From positions 3,884,526-3,948,525 of the forward strand of contig OY759266.1 of NCBI GenBank assembly GCA_963662155.1: a stretch of DNA of 64,000 nt. Direction: 5' to 3'. Source of the stretch: Lamellibrachia columna. Taxonomy: Eukaryota; Annelida; Polychaeta; Sabellida; Siboglinidae. Made by a program: the position numbers and the translations under genes. Under the pieces are notes generated by a model. The model worked only from the letters and a program-made list of their open reading frames with translations. It was not told the DNA's origin and made no database searches. Of the stretch, positions 9,520-29,335 are shown piece by piece. How positions within the stretch are numbered: position 1 is the stretch's first letter; each line of letters starts with the position of its first letter.

Positions 9520-11245
9520 CACGCATAGACTGCTATGTGTAGAATAAGGGCCCGTATACTCGGTCTTGTGGAGATGCCTCTGTTAGAAAACAGGTAATCT
9601 CTGAGTCTATAAAAAGGCTACCGATGATAGAGATACGCGTCAATTAACATGTTGCATCTCAAATATACACATGTGAACTGATGCTTCTAACAATTATTCC
9701 ATGGACATATAGCGATCAGCATCAAACAATTGGTTAATTGACTGGACACGAGAGAGGTCGCGGTCAAAGTTCAGCATGTGCAAACACTGTTTTTTTACCA
9801 ATTCAATAAAAATCCAAGAAATAAAAAAAAATTCCCTTCACATCGACACCCTCATCAGGTACAGAATTTGTTGGCGGTCGACTGTTGATATTATGATCTA
9901 AAAACTTGCATGGAAACCGAATCGTTCAGTCCGAATAGGATCTTGTCTTTCATTATGCCTTTGTTTGAATACTCTGTCTATGGCAGTTCTCGGCGTTCTT
10001 TGTCTGTTTTTGAAACAGTCCAGGATGAGCCGGCAGTGTTGGTTGTCGGTGCTGTGAAGAAGAGTTTCATCCACTCTATCTTGCAAACCTGTATCATGTC
10101 ACCACGTCGATGTCTGCGATGGAGCATTAGGAGTTTCTGTGCCTTATAATTCAGACGATCGTCGAATGATTTATCTTTCAGTGATGACACTAGCCTGGTG
10201 GTATGTCGTTATACTGTTTTGATGCCGTGACAAGCCCTAGCTGTTAATGCACGTAAATCTATTTTGACAATTCAGAGAACCTAATAAAGCTGTGGAACAA
10301 ATTTGTTTAATAGAAACACATTTTGCTATTGTATCGCTGTGGCCATCATGAGAGCAATACCAATAGCACGATATTAAAATATCTTATACACTTGTCTTGT
10401 CACTCGATGATGACGACGATAATGATGATAACGATGGTGACGACATAGACATTTTAATGAACACGTCACAAACCCATTCTGACGTTAACGTCGTTTGTCG
10501 CAATGACAACATAATTGAACGTGATTCGCGAAACACTGACGCGGCTCAAGTGTGCAGGTAAGTAAACATAACTTACAATATAAAGACTTCTATTGAGCCA
10601 CGATCCCCGGGAACTCGCGTCAAAACCAAAGAGCCATGCAGTCTCAAATTGGTATGCCATTTTTAAAGTTGTGACGAGATGGATGAATACGCCGAGGAGT
10701 TAAAGATATTAAAAAGACTTCAGTTCAGATGAAGGCGAAATGTCATTTTATTCCTGCTGACCTAACACTAATAGTGAGAGTTATAGAGTTGGTGCGGCAA
10801 CCGAGAAAGTCTAGTTCCAATGTGTGGTTCAACTCCCGGAACAAAACAATTGATCAGAACTTGATAATTGAAGCTCTCTAGGTTTTCATTAAGTAACACT
10901 CAGTGAGAAACAACTAGGCCAAATGAATACCTGTACTACCTACACGCAACATCAAGTGGACGTATCGAAGGGTGCTTCTGGATTCACGGTTATTGATTCG
11001 ATGTAGTTATTAGGATTGAATTCAATAAAGAAAATCACAAAATTAAACTATGCCCCCCAATATGCCACTGATGTGACTCTGTTTTAACAGGTTTGACACA
11101 TCAAACTGTTAAGGACTTTTTTGCGCAGATTCTAAAGTTCCCGTCACATCGTCATTTGATGCAAAATTGCAGGCATATTAAATTTGCACTTTACGTGAAT
11201 ATCTACCGAGCTTTCCTTTCCTTCTCTTGGAACTGTTACATATTT
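9520..11245. other. Spacer between gypsy-1 and TEX47-like copy A
   Basis: No recognisable gene. A GATGAC/GATAAT trinucleotide-rich stretch lies near 10406-10440, and an isolated donor-like GTAAGT at 10558 follows a short open frame that lacks a convincing acceptor. Confidence 0.4.
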
Positions 11246-11249
11246 TGCC

Positions 11250-11600
11250 CACACACGGCTTGTTTTGGCGCTGTGCAAATGGGTTATTGTTGCTCTTCTC
11301 TTTCGACCCTGAAATCCCGGGTGAGGATAATGGTCCTCGATTTTTGTTTTGCTTCTCCTTACACTGCAGTTACCACCATCCGTCTCCACTTCCGCCATCA
11401 CTCGCTCTCGTTCTCCACTCCTATCTCAACCACACCAAATCTCTCATCACAAAGTCCTCCCATCTCAGTTTCGGTTTTCCTCTTCTCTTTCAAGCCTCCA
11501 CTCTGAGCGCTATTTTCCATAACGGTTGTCCTCCATTCATTCCACGTGTCCAGCTCACTTTAATCGACTCCCTGTCCTCGTGAAAAATAGTCAAATAATA
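11250..11600 (-). pseudogene. LINE ORF2 C-terminal relic
   Basis: The reverse strand reads, with frame changes, a G-K-P-K-L-R-W-E-D-F-V-M-R-D-L motif followed by W-R-T-R-A-S-D, the conserved tail box of several LINE polyproteins. It is 5'-truncated and broken by stops. It sits just upstream of the first coding exon of copy A. Confidence 0.55.
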
Positions 11601-11765
11601 ATGAAAGTCCTGAATAATAGTGAAATAATCAAAGTAAACATGATGTGGTTGCACTGCTTACTAAAGCAAATCACTAAATGCTGACATACGTGGTCTGCAG
11701 AAGACGGTCGGTGGATTTTAACTACATATTCATCGGAGAATTGCTGGAGGCGAAGTGAAAGAAAA

Positions 11766-19180
<7,415 letters not shown>

Positions 19181-20079
19181 CTCCTAAAGCTAAGTACCGA
19201 TGCCACCTGAAGACGCTTCAAGTTCACGACCATGCCGAACCGTTTCCAGCTTGAGCCTGAGGGCAACACACAGTCACACACCGAACACGATATTACTTCC
19301 ATGGATTTTTTTTCTTCAAACGAACCATATTGATGCCGAAAAAGATGCCGAACAGCTAACCAAGTGACACGCTGTGTTAGTGAGATAAATTTTGCATGGA
19401 CTATTATACGAGGCTACATCCTACTACACAACAAACAATCAAACTAGCGCTTACTGTTCCTAAGTAGGGAAGACCGGTGCTAGTTCTTATAATTTTCAGT
19501 TAAAGATACTGTTTGTGAAAAGTATGTTAGATGCTTTATTTCTGTCAACGTATACATTACATTTATTCGTATTAATAAAATGTACCATACTAATGATATT
19601 CCATATTATAGTTAGGTAGATATCTGAAGTTTCCCAGGCGCTGTCGACTGTAACAACTAGTCCCGCAAACGGGGCAAGTTGTTGCATCATACGGGACACG
19701 TTAATTGTTACAGCAAAGAACGTGTCATTCGTACGTGCTACTTTTATTACATTAATTGGATTATACACACTTATACATCTTATACACAATGTGCATAACG
19801 ATGAAGGTGTCCTCAGCTTCATATTATACTCTATTAAACTTTTAATTTTTACTTACCAAAGGGGACACATTCGCCGGATTCATACATAACAAACAATGGT
19901 GAATGGAATATAAATTATTGCATGGAGTAGGAAATAGTAAATGGCATTATACCTGCGACTTCTAATTGATTAAATGCTACACACACGTACGCACTCACGC
20001 GAACGAGCATCCACATTTCAACGAATCGTGCAATATTTATTTATTGCTCAAATAAGGCTGTGCCATAAAGATTTACCCA
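19181..20079. other. 3' flank of copy A
   Basis: Non-coding. A canonical AATAAA at 19573-19578 is a possible poly(A) signal for copy A, about 390 bp after the stop. Confidence 0.4.
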
Positions 20080-20235
20080 GATTTAACAAGATTGCCATCC
20101 AAGGCAAAATACCCAGATATCAAGTGGACAAGGAAGCCATTGACTTATTTTTTATTTCTGTGTAACCCGCCCTTCCGAGATATTTGTAAATTTTGCTTTT
20201 AAAAATATTCACGCTGCTAGCATTTACAGTACTGG
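20080..20235 (-). mobile_element. LINE-A 3' end fragment
   Basis: The plus-strand text ATTTAACAAGATTGCCATCC followed by CACGCTGCTAGCATTTACA is the reverse of the family 3' tail and of the coding end TASSVNMF. Only about 155 bp are retained. Confidence 0.7.
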
Positions 20236-21269
20236 TTATATATTGCGTTCACACGTCGTGGCTAAACACATTTACTTCTTTCAGTCAGCACACAACTCGC
20301 TGGCTGGGCCATCGGTGCGAGCCGCCCAAGCGTTGTTGCAGTTGTAATAACTTGCCTCAGTACAATTGTAACAACTTGTCCGAAATACAATTTTTGCAAT
20401 TGAATGCACGTGGACGATAGCAAATCCTGCCTTTCAGCATAACTTCTGTTTGGCATAACCATTTATACTATATAGTATTATAGTATATATGTTTCATTCA
20501 CGAAACAGAAAAAGTGGCCGCGTGAAATGATAGTGTAATACATTACACGCGTAGCAAAATCAGTTTTAGGTGGGTAAAAAGTCGTTTTTGTTCACACCTC
20601 GATAATTTCGTCTTCTTAACTGCCAATGTTTGGACAGTGTGTCCGCTGATGGACTTCCAACCAACTATTGTCGATGGTGACTGCACATGTGTGCTGTAAC
20701 AACATGCCCCTGTATACAACTAGCCCAGGTCTCCCCTAAATTGCATTTTTTTTGATCCACAAAGGTGTCCCCTGAAAGTATATAATATTATATGAAATGT
20801 TAGTATGGCTAAAATTTTGTAAACCCGTATCAACATTTCCAAACATATTCCAAAAATGACACTAGACTATCAAAATAGCACAGTGCACATATACTATAGG
20901 CCTACAAGAACGTGTTTATAATTTAGACAGAGTACAGAGCATAATAATTAAGATACCCGATCAAAATATAACTTTCAATATTCAAAGACCCATTGCAGCT
21001 ATAAACGAAGAAGGGTGATGTGTATCGGTCTGAGATTTGTAGCATATAGTTTCGGTGAATCTGGTCCACATGCTTCAAGGTAGGACGGACAAACTTCTTT
21101 ATACAAACGAAGAAATATTGTATTGTCTAAATATTGGTGTGTTCGAGGATCACGCCCAGCAGCAAAATCTATGTCATGGTATATCTAAAATCTGAGTTGC
21201 TAAATACTGTCAGGTCATGCCGCCGAAAGACGCGCTGCTGCCACCAAATAATTTTTCTTCCCTTGTTTG
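20236..21269. other. Spacer
   Basis: AT-rich, no recognisable gene or repeat. Confidence 0.4.
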
Positions 21270-21475
21270 ATGTGAGCCACAACCTAGATTTCTCAGCATT
21301 TCTCGTCTGCTGTGTTGACTTGTCTATACACTTCGCCTTTCACACAGTGCCTCAATCTTATTATTGGTCTTCTATGTCTCATACCACTGTCTTCTGTTTT
21401 TCCTGTTCCGTTTGGCAATTTCTCTTCGTCCATTGATATGTCCTGCCCATCGCAGTCTCTTACGAACTAACTTCC
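21270..21475 (-). pseudogene. Possible LINE tail relic
   Basis: The reverse strand near 21430-21460 reads KRLRWAGHINGRRE, resembling the R-W-x-G-H-I box of LINE C-termini. The rest is too decayed to assign. Confidence 0.3.
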
Positions 21476-21719
21476 TTTTCAGATGCTTAAATTGCATTAA
21501 GATTTCTACTTGCACTTAACATTCCAGAACTGACATATTCGATAAAAAAAACCCGCATATAAAATGTCATATAACAACATATTAGAGACGAGGAGAATAT
21601 GAGGATATAAGGTAGAAGGTTTTATAACATGCAATGATTATGAAAAGGTTAATAGAAGTACCTTTTTCGAATTTAAGGAAGGTATAAGAACTAGAGAACA
21701 TGAAATGTAATGTTAGTAA

Positions 21720-21870
21720 AATGCATACTTTTTGACAAGTCACAAACTGGCAACTCAAGTAAAGTCCAAGTCGAGTTTCGAGTCATAACCAAGTCAAGTC
21801 GCAAGTCATGAAAATGTGCGACTCGCGTCCGACTCCAGTTAGACACAGTGACTCGAGTCTACAATCTGGT
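21720..21870. repeat. AAGTC/GACTCG-rich degenerate repeat
   Basis: Repeated CAAGTC, CGAGTT and GACTCGAG-type words (CAAGTCAAGTCGCAAGTCAT near 21791). Typical of the ends of some non-autonomous DNA elements; not assigned. Confidence 0.45.
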
Positions 21871-21939
21871 AAAAGAACAGTTTTTATTGGATATAAGAAA
21901 CGTATTAATTTTCACAGAGGACGATAATTGTAAGGAACA

Positions 21940-22300
21940 TGTTAGAACTACCCGTCATATGTCAAATTATTGCCCCAGGTCGAGGAAATGGCGTCATGGC
22001 GCAGAGGTATATTGAACAAATGCTCACACCCAAATCATCGCATTTTTCGTCGCCATGGTCATGGAAAGTTGTAAACACAATATTTTGCAGCAAGATAACG
22101 TCCATCCTCGTACAGCCAGGATCACGCAGGGCTACATTCATCAACAACACCACCTACACCATGCGTTGATCGTCTCTCAACCCGGATCTTAATACCATTG
22201 AGCATTATGGGGTGTGCCGCAGAGGCGGCTCAAACAGGTTCGCGCCCGACCAGTTACAGGGATCATGCCTCAGTTAGACTTCCTGTAGTAGGGCATAGTA
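21940..22300 (+). pseudogene. Tc1/mariner transposase relic
   Basis: Split over frames: GVMAQRYIEQMLTPK near 21994, then QQDNVHPRTARITQGYIHQQ near 22090, then a frame change into LNPDLNTIEHYG near 22179. These match the Tc1-type DD34E transposase core: the second Asp in the Q-Q-D-N box and the Glu in the S-P-D-L-N-P-I-E box. At least two frame changes make it a dead copy. No TIRs were identified around it. Confidence 0.7.
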
Positions 22301-22467
22301 ATTTTAGATGTGTAATGAAAAAAAAAATCATATCATCTGACATAACTGCATTTGAGCAAGGCACATTGGCAAGTTTGATGGTAGAACATGTTGGCAATGT
22401 AACTGTGGATTTTTAGATGATTTCAATAGGCGGAACGATTTTTGGCAATTTTTTCGCCACAAGGCAC

Positions 22468-23324
22468 GTGAGTAGTATGTAAGTCGTTTTCAATAAGCAA
22501 TTGTGGGTCGATTTTTTGTGGTAACTAAAAATAGACATTGGGAAAAACCCACATATCGCTGACGTGGCAGTTAATTGGGAAAACCCACATATCGCTGACG
22601 TGGCGTTTATTTTTAAATTTAATTAAAATGTTTAATTAAATTTAAATTTTTAATTTAATTATAATTATAATTTTAAATTCAATGAAAACCCAGGGAAAAC
22701 CCACATATCGCTGACGTGGCGGTTACTGAGTACGGTATCAATGAATGAGAAAGCTAATCAATCAGGGTTCAGTACGTTATCGGTGAATGGTATAGAGAGC
22801 TGTGATTCGTCGGTTATAGTTTCATAAAAGTTATGCATATGAGTTTCATAAAACAAATCGTACATGATTAATGAGGTAAGGAGGCTGAATGGCTCGTGTG
22901 TCCATCTGGAGGGAGATGGGTAGATGCTCGCGGGGCATACCGCTGACGTTGCGGTTAGGGTATATGCTAACGTTTCGCGGAATGCAGCGGGCTACATACC
23001 ATGTTAGGAATGCGGTGTGTTGTATTCCGTAATATGACACCGCTCTGCCGCGTTTCCGAAAGCATTAAGGCGATACTAATAGCTGACTAGTGGATTTTGG
23101 TACTCGGGAAATGCGCGTTTTAAATAACCTGGCTATGTGTAGTCATATTAGCGCTGTGGTTAAAGCGCTGATTCGCCCACTGGATGTATGCAAGTCTGAA
23201 CAAGTTGAAAGATAAGCCCGTCATTTGCACAATTATGTGCAGTAATTTATTCTATGCCAGCTATGATGAAATTCGGTTTTCATTATTGTTATTTTTGTCG
23301 TTTCTCTAAGAAGAGTATAATCAT
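22468..23324 (+). repeat. Left TIR arm of the 6.5-kb element
   Basis: About 857 bp, complementary to 28108-29000. It includes the 65-residue open frame beginning MSYYGIQHTAFLTW on the reverse strand, mirrored in the other arm. This is repeat sequence, not evidence of a gene. Confidence 0.9.
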
Positions 23325-23404
23325 GAGAAACACCAAAGCAGGATGGAGACATTGTCATAAAATAAATAAATGTATGCTGAGATGGTGTCATTTTGTTAGT
23401 TTGT

Positions 23405-23505
23405 TCGCCAGAAGTTGTATGAAGTTGTGTGAAGTTGTGCGAAGTTGTCTGAAGTTGTGCAAAGTTGTGCAACGTTGTGTGAAGTTGTGCGAAATTGTGT
23501 GATTT
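23405..23505. repeat. (GAAGTTGTGTG)n short tandem array
   Basis: About nine 11-bp units of GAAGTTGTGTG/GAAGTTGTGCG, subterminal on the left side of the 6.5-kb element. Confidence 0.88.
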
Positions 23506-23509
23506 TGTA

Positions 23510-23995
23510 TTCTAGCTATGTACTGAGGGTGTAGTGACTATGTATTCCAGTTATGTACTGAGGGTGCAGTGACCATGTATTCTAGCTGTGTCCTGGGTGA
23601 GCAGTAACTGTGTAGTCTAATCGTGTACTGGAGTTGTAGTGACAATGCATTATAGCTATGTACTGGAGACACTGTGAATATTTTGTATTTTAGCAGTGTA
23701 CAGAGTGTGTAGTGACTATATATTCTAAATGTGTACTGAGGGTGCACTGGCCATGTATTCTAGCAGTAACTGTGTATTCTATTTGTGTACTGGAGTTGTA
23801 GTGACTATATCTTACAGCTGTGTGCTGGAGATACAGCAGGGACCATGTATTCGAGCTGTGTCCTGGTTGAGCAGTAACTGTGTATTCTAATCATGTACTG
23901 GAGTTGTAGTGATAATGCATTATAGCTATGTACTGGAGATACTGTGAATATTTTGTATTTTAGCTATGTACACAGTGTGTAGTGACTATATATTC
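23510..23995. repeat. Degenerate tandem array, GTGTACTGGAGTTGTAGTGA type
   Basis: Recurrent TATTCTAGCTATGTACTG and GTTGTAGTGACTAT words at irregular spacing of about 55-75 bp. Two larger blocks (23590-23700 and 23880-23990) resemble each other. Confidence 0.8.
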
Positions 23996-26960
23996 TAGAA
24001 TGGTAAAAATCAGTCAGGCAATTCAGTACTGTGACCAAAATTATTATTCAGTCTAAATAAAAACTGTAAACTACACTTGCAGTGGACTTTCTGCAAAATC
24101 ATAAACGGTTGTTATCGAGAAAGTCTACATGGACAATGATCCCAATCATGTAATCAACGTATTTACGAAATGTGTATCGAGCAATCCACCAAAACAATAT
24201 ACTAATTTCATCTTAAAATGTCGTTCATGATCTGATGTAGTTTGCTTGTCTAACTGATACCGATCACATATCACGCAATCACGGGTTTCTTATGAAATGA
24301 AGTAAAGAAACTGATACCTATGATCAAACATTTCTTGTTGAACGACTTTAAAAAAAGTGTATGAGGCAGTGTGAGACATTCTTACTCTACCCCAAAATTT
24401 TGTCTCACTATACTCCACTCAAACTTTCTAGAATACCCCCTTCAGTCATGAAGGTAAATTTTTTTTTAAGCAAAAAATATTTTTTTATGAAAACGTGTCC
24501 CATGAGCCATATGTATATGTTAAATCTTGTTAAATTAAGCTCTTGCGTTCAATCATTTGCGTTCATTATTTTGCTAACCGATTTTCAAATGAATTTTTTT
24601 TTGCATACCCCTGAAATATGTTTTAGTGAATCACAGTTGTTCATATAATCTATATGTTGACTGTTTAATTTATCTACACTTCATGCTGTCAATGGCAACG
24701 TCATTTTGTATGCAATCATGTAAAACTAAACTAAACCACGAGGTGCAATTTAAATGCAAAAGTTTGATATTTCCAACACTTTCATGAAGCAATATACGGG
24801 GTATATTGACCCTATCCGTCTGGTTGTGTTTGTGCTTCTATCAATCTTAATGAGGTCTAAAATTCATCATTAAGTAAGCCACTCTGGTCAGAAGTAAGAA
24901 GCTGATATACCCTGTCATATTTATATTATTCGTGCAGCCCAAGGTCAAGGATGTCTGTATATGAAATATGCAAAAACAAAATGCGATACCAGGCCAAGGC
25001 AGCTGTAGGGGTGGCACTTTGGGATTAGAATATAATACACAAAATATGCGATACGCATACACACATCCAGGATAGTTTAACAATAGTGTTGTCGAGATTG
25101 TTCAAAGTGTACAGTAGGAAAAATATCTAAGATAAAACCTTTCATGTGTTTATATTGTAGGTTAGTGATGTTAAACACATGCTGTCACAGCATCATTACT
25201 TCAATGCCGCAGGAAATCTAAGAACGAAGTAGTGCAGATGACACACAACAGCTCCGCATAGTGCTTACACATTTCCAATAATTTATATTAAATGTATATT
25301 CTGAAATAATAGATAAAAAGATATCACAACTGTCATAAAATAAAGAAGAACAATATATTTTGGGAATAATATGTGATTGGAATACAATGTAATGACGAAG
25401 ATAGCTATACGATGAGGCATGTCACACATAACTTGGAATAGGACATGTTGAACAGCTGACCGATGTGGTTATTCTCAATACAAGAGTGTGACAACATAAC
25501 ATAACCGTGTTTGCCTTATGAACCTAAAGCCAGCAAGGTGGTAATGAAGACAGCGACAAGTGTAATGCATACACCCAGAGGGTATATAATATAATATACA
25601 CCCAGAGGGTATATAATATAATACTAATAGTAACACATACTGCATACATTTTCTTGTGTAGTAACCTATTTCAAATATAACCTAAATTATGACAAACAAA
25701 ATAATGTATATCATGGAAATAACGATTTCATGTAGTAAATAATGTGCACTTTAAAAGTGCAAATAATATATTCACTTGGGCACTGTCATCATAATAATTA
25801 TTACGAAGAATTACAGGAAATTTAGTGTACATGATCTATGATTTATCAAGTGTCAAAATCGATCTATAATTAAATTATGTGACTGGTTTTCAGCTAACAT
25901 TACGATCAAGGCATTGCTTAGACTTGGCTGTCAAACACATAATAATGACTTGACAAGCAGGAGTGTTCCATAATGTGTCTACATATATCCGTTTAATTAA
26001 TATTTTGATAGATAATAAAAACAAATATAGTACCGATTCAATTTCAAACATTCAAGTGTAAATTAGAAGAGTACACTATGTTATCATTGATTTATATCAG
26101 AGCATTGCGAACCAATTTATTTTCAAACAAATATTCATATAATTGTTTGATTTTTTTTATACCAAACATGCCATAACTTTGTAAGAAAATTGAAAATTGT
26201 GTCAGTTTTAACAGGATGTCGGGTAAATTCCAGACTTGTCAAATTTTATTGTTTGGGTGACTGCTTTTATACTTCTGGTTGATAAGATACAAGGCAAACG
26301 GTTTAATTTCAATATGCCACCATAAAGGGGTATCATATGACCAGACACCCGTTGCGGCCACCTTTAATACATTCAATAAAAAATGGTACAGCAAAAATGT
26401 CACATGGTTTAGAAAATTGTAGAGAAATTTCATACAGTTTATAAAATGACAGACATAGCACAGGGCTAACGTCATTCTGTTATGACGCTCGTATATACAG
26501 TTAGCAAATTAAAGTGCACTACAATTAACTAAGATTAGTCATACAATGCAAGTGTACCAAAACATACATAAACTATACATGCAGTTCTTACAACTATGCA
26601 GGTTGTTAAATCGATCATAACAGTGCTAGCCACACCCCGTTCGTTGCTAAGGCAACCGGAGTCCACAGTCCACAGTCCACACTCCACTCGTTCGTCTATG
26701 CTTATGTACTTACCTCGCCCAGTGTTTTTAAATAGCTCTCTGCTATAGCGCGCCCCGGCAGGCGTGGTATAAAATAATAATTCATAATCATATTATTTAA
26801 TACTTGTAGTGTTTTTGTTTATATTTCTATATTCTGACAACTATGTTCATAATTAATTGTTTTATACTTCTTGCATTGTTTGGTTAGTTATAAAAAAATG
26901 TAATATATTATAATCATACGCAGAGTTTGTTCTTTCCTTCTCAGAACCTAGCTTAGATAG
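23996..26960. other. Interior of the 6.5-kb element, no gene recognised
   Basis: AT-rich sequence with only short chance ORFs. A small direct repeat of ATAATATACACCCAGAGGGT lies at 25570-25620. An RFX X-box-like palindrome is at 26643-26656. Confidence 0.5.
26643..26656. promoter_or_regulatory. RFX X-box-like palindrome
   Basis: GTTGCTAAGGCAAC is an imperfect 14-bp palindrome close to the RFX consensus (GTTGCC-AT-GGCAAC type). It is followed by CCACAGTCCACAG repeats and a TATAAAA at about 26770. It lies inside the 6.5-kb element, so promoter function is speculative. Confidence 0.35.
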
Positions 26961-27104
26961 ATTTAAGTGCAAATGACCGGCTTATCGTTAAACTTGTTCA
27001 GACTTGCATACGTCCAGTGTGCGAACCAACGCTTTAACAACAATGCTAATATCACTACAGAAAACCGTGTTATTTATCACGCGCATTTCTCGAGTACCTT
27101 AGCA

Positions 27105-28075
27105 TACAGGTGAATGTGGTAAATACTTAGTTTCAATGCGTTAACATGCAACTAAATGCGATAATTACTTAGTTAAAAAGCGTTACCATACAGCTAAATG
27201 GGGGTAATTACTTAGCTTATATAATTATAACATACAGCTAAATGTGGTAATTCCATAATTAGTTAAAAAGCAGTAACATACAGCTAAATATGGTAATTCC
27301 TTAGCTAAATAGGGTTAACACACAGCTAAATGCGATAATTACTTAGCTTAAAAGCGTTAACATACAACTAAATGTGGTAATTATTTAGTTAAAAAGCACT
27401 AACATACAGCTAAATGCGGTAATTACTTAGCTAAAAAGCGCTAACATACAGCTAAATGTGGTCATTTATTAGCTAAACAGTTTTAACATATGTGGTAATT
27501 ACTTAACTTAAAAGCGTTAACTTGCAACTAAATATGGTACTTACTTAGCTAAAAATGCTAATTACTTAGCTAAAAGTTGTATTTGCTTAGCTTAAAACCA
27601 TTAACATGCAGGTAAATATGGTAAATAATTAGCTTAAAATCGCTAACATACAGCTAAATGTGGTAATTTCTTAGCTTAAAAGCGTTAACCTACAGCTAAA
27701 TGTGGTAATTACTTAGCTAAAATCATTAACATGTAGCTGTATTTGGTACTTACTTAGCGTAAAAGCGTTAACGTACAACTAAAAGTGATATTTACTTTGC
27801 GAAAAAAAGTTAACATAGAACTAAATGTGGTACATACGTAGCTAAATAGCGTTAACATACAATTAAAAGTGAAACTTAATATGCTAAAAGCGTTAACACA
27901 CAGCCAAGCGTGGCAATTACGTAGCTGAAATGTGGTAACATACAAATAAAAGTGATATTTACTTAGCTTAAAAGTGTTAACATGCAGATAAATGTGGTAA
28001 TCACTTAGCTTAAAAGCATTACATACGTAACTAAGTGTGACAAAATACATATAAAAGCGGTATTTTCTTAGACAA
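27105..28075. repeat. Approximately 42-bp tandem array
   Basis: More than twenty degenerate units containing ACATACAGCTAAATGTGG and TAATTACTTAGCTTAAAAGC. It is subterminal on the right side of the 6.5-kb element. Confidence 0.92.
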
Positions 28076-28107
28076 ATCTGTACTCTCTCTCATTACTCGT
28101 GCTATGT

Positions 28108-29000
28108 ATGATTATACTCTTCTTAGAGAAACGACAAAAATAACAATAATGAAAACCGAATTTCATCATAGCTGGCATAGAATAAATTACTGCACATAAT
28201 TGTGCAAATGACGGGCTTATCTTTCAACTTGTTCAGACTTGCATACATCCAGTGGGCGAATCAGCGCTTTAACCACAGCGCTAATATGACTACACATAGC
28301 CAGGTTATTTAAAACGCGCATTTCCCGAGTACCAAAATCCACTAGTCAGCTATTAGTATCGCCTTAATGCTTTCGGAAACGCGGCAGAGCGGTGTCATAT
28401 TACGGAATACAACACACCGCATTCCTAACATGGTATGTAGCCCGCTGCATTCCGCGAAACGTTAGCATATACCCTAACCGCAACGTCAGCGGTATGCCCC
28501 GCGAGCATCTACCCATCTCCCTCCAGATGGACACACGAGCCATTCAGCCTCCTTACCTCATTAATCATGTACGATTTTTTTATGAAACTCATATGCATAA
28601 CTTTTATGAAACTATAACCGACGAATCACAGCTCTCTATACCATTCACCGATAACGTACTGAACCCTGATTGATTAGCTTTCTCATTCATTGATACCGTA
28701 CTCAATAACCGCCACGTCAGCGATATGTGGGTTTTCCCTGGGTTTTCATTGAATTTAAAATAAAAATTAAAATAAAAAATTAAAATAACAATTGAAATTA
28801 AAATTATAATTAAAATTAAATAAAAAATTTAAATTTAATTAAAAATTAAATTTAAAAATAAACGCCACGTCAGCGATATGTGGGTTTTCCCAATTAACCG
28901 CCACGTCAGCGATATGTGGGTTTTTCCCAATGTCTATTTTTAGCTACCACAAAAAATCGACCCACAATTGCTTATTGAAAACGACTTACATACTACTCAC
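28108..29000 (-). repeat. Right TIR arm of the 6.5-kb element
   Basis: About 893 bp, complementary to 22468-23324. The extra length is mainly an expanded AT-rich tract at about 28745-28860. Confidence 0.9.
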
Positions 29001-29204
29001 ATGTGCGTAGTAATTCATGCATAAATTGGTAAAAATTGATGGGTATGGCACGTTCAGGCATTTTAAATGAGTTAGAAGTATGATACTTTGACTAAACTCG
29101 ATCAGCATGTCAATGAGATGATGCCAACGGCAGGTAAGAAGTTTAAGAATTTTTGATGGTCCCGTTTTCTTATAATCATGCAAAACGTTACCATGGTCGA
29201 CAAT

Positions 29205-29335
29205 GGGAAACGTAACAGTAGGCTGAACCCCACACCCGAAGCAAGCTCTGTGCCAAGCGATCACCCACGCTTGGGCCAACACCCTCAGTACAGGGCAACA
29301 GTTACTGTTAACCGCCTGGGCCACTCCATTCCGCA
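29205..29335 (-). mobile_element. Possible tRNA-derived SINE fragment
   Basis: The reverse strand holds AGTGGCCCAGGCGGTTAAC, a good Pol III box A (T-G-G-C-x-x-A-G-x-x-G-G). About 80 bp downstream is GTGGGGTTCAGCC, a poor box B. The spacing is long for a tRNA. The head of a SINE is possible. Confidence 0.3.

Larger units (their letters stand above)
22468..29000. mobile_element. 6.5-kb element with TIRs near 0.9 kb (non-autonomous as seen)
   Basis: The left arm 22468-23324 and right arm 28108-29000 are inverted copies. The outer ends read GTGAGTAGTATGTAAGTCG inward. Each arm carries three copies of a motif ending CCCACATATCGCTGACGTGG, two of them separated from the third by an AT-only stretch that has diverged in length between arms. 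Just inside the arms lie tandem arrays on both sides (23405-23995 and 27105-28075). No ORF above about 100 codons resembles a transposase or polymerase. No clear target duplication was found: GGCAC on the left versus ATGTG on the right. Superfamily unassigned. Confidence 0.85.

Noticed and set aside
10367..10557. Possible exon with an acidic DDDDNDDNDGDD stretch ending at donor GTAAGT (10558)
   Set aside because: The upstream acceptor (CAATAG) is poor, and the phase-2 donor does not join any downstream exon of copy A. The acidic stretch comes from a GATGAC repeat.
22846..28673. Two similar ORFs starting MSYYGIQHTAFLTW (22846-23040 minus and 28392-28673 plus)
   Set aside because: They lie in the two inverted arms of the same element and are identical because the arms are. 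No conserved domain and no coding bias was seen.
29205..29335. tRNA gene
   Set aside because: Box A-like sequence only. The box B is poor, the spacing too long and there is no cloverleaf; kept only as a possible SINE.
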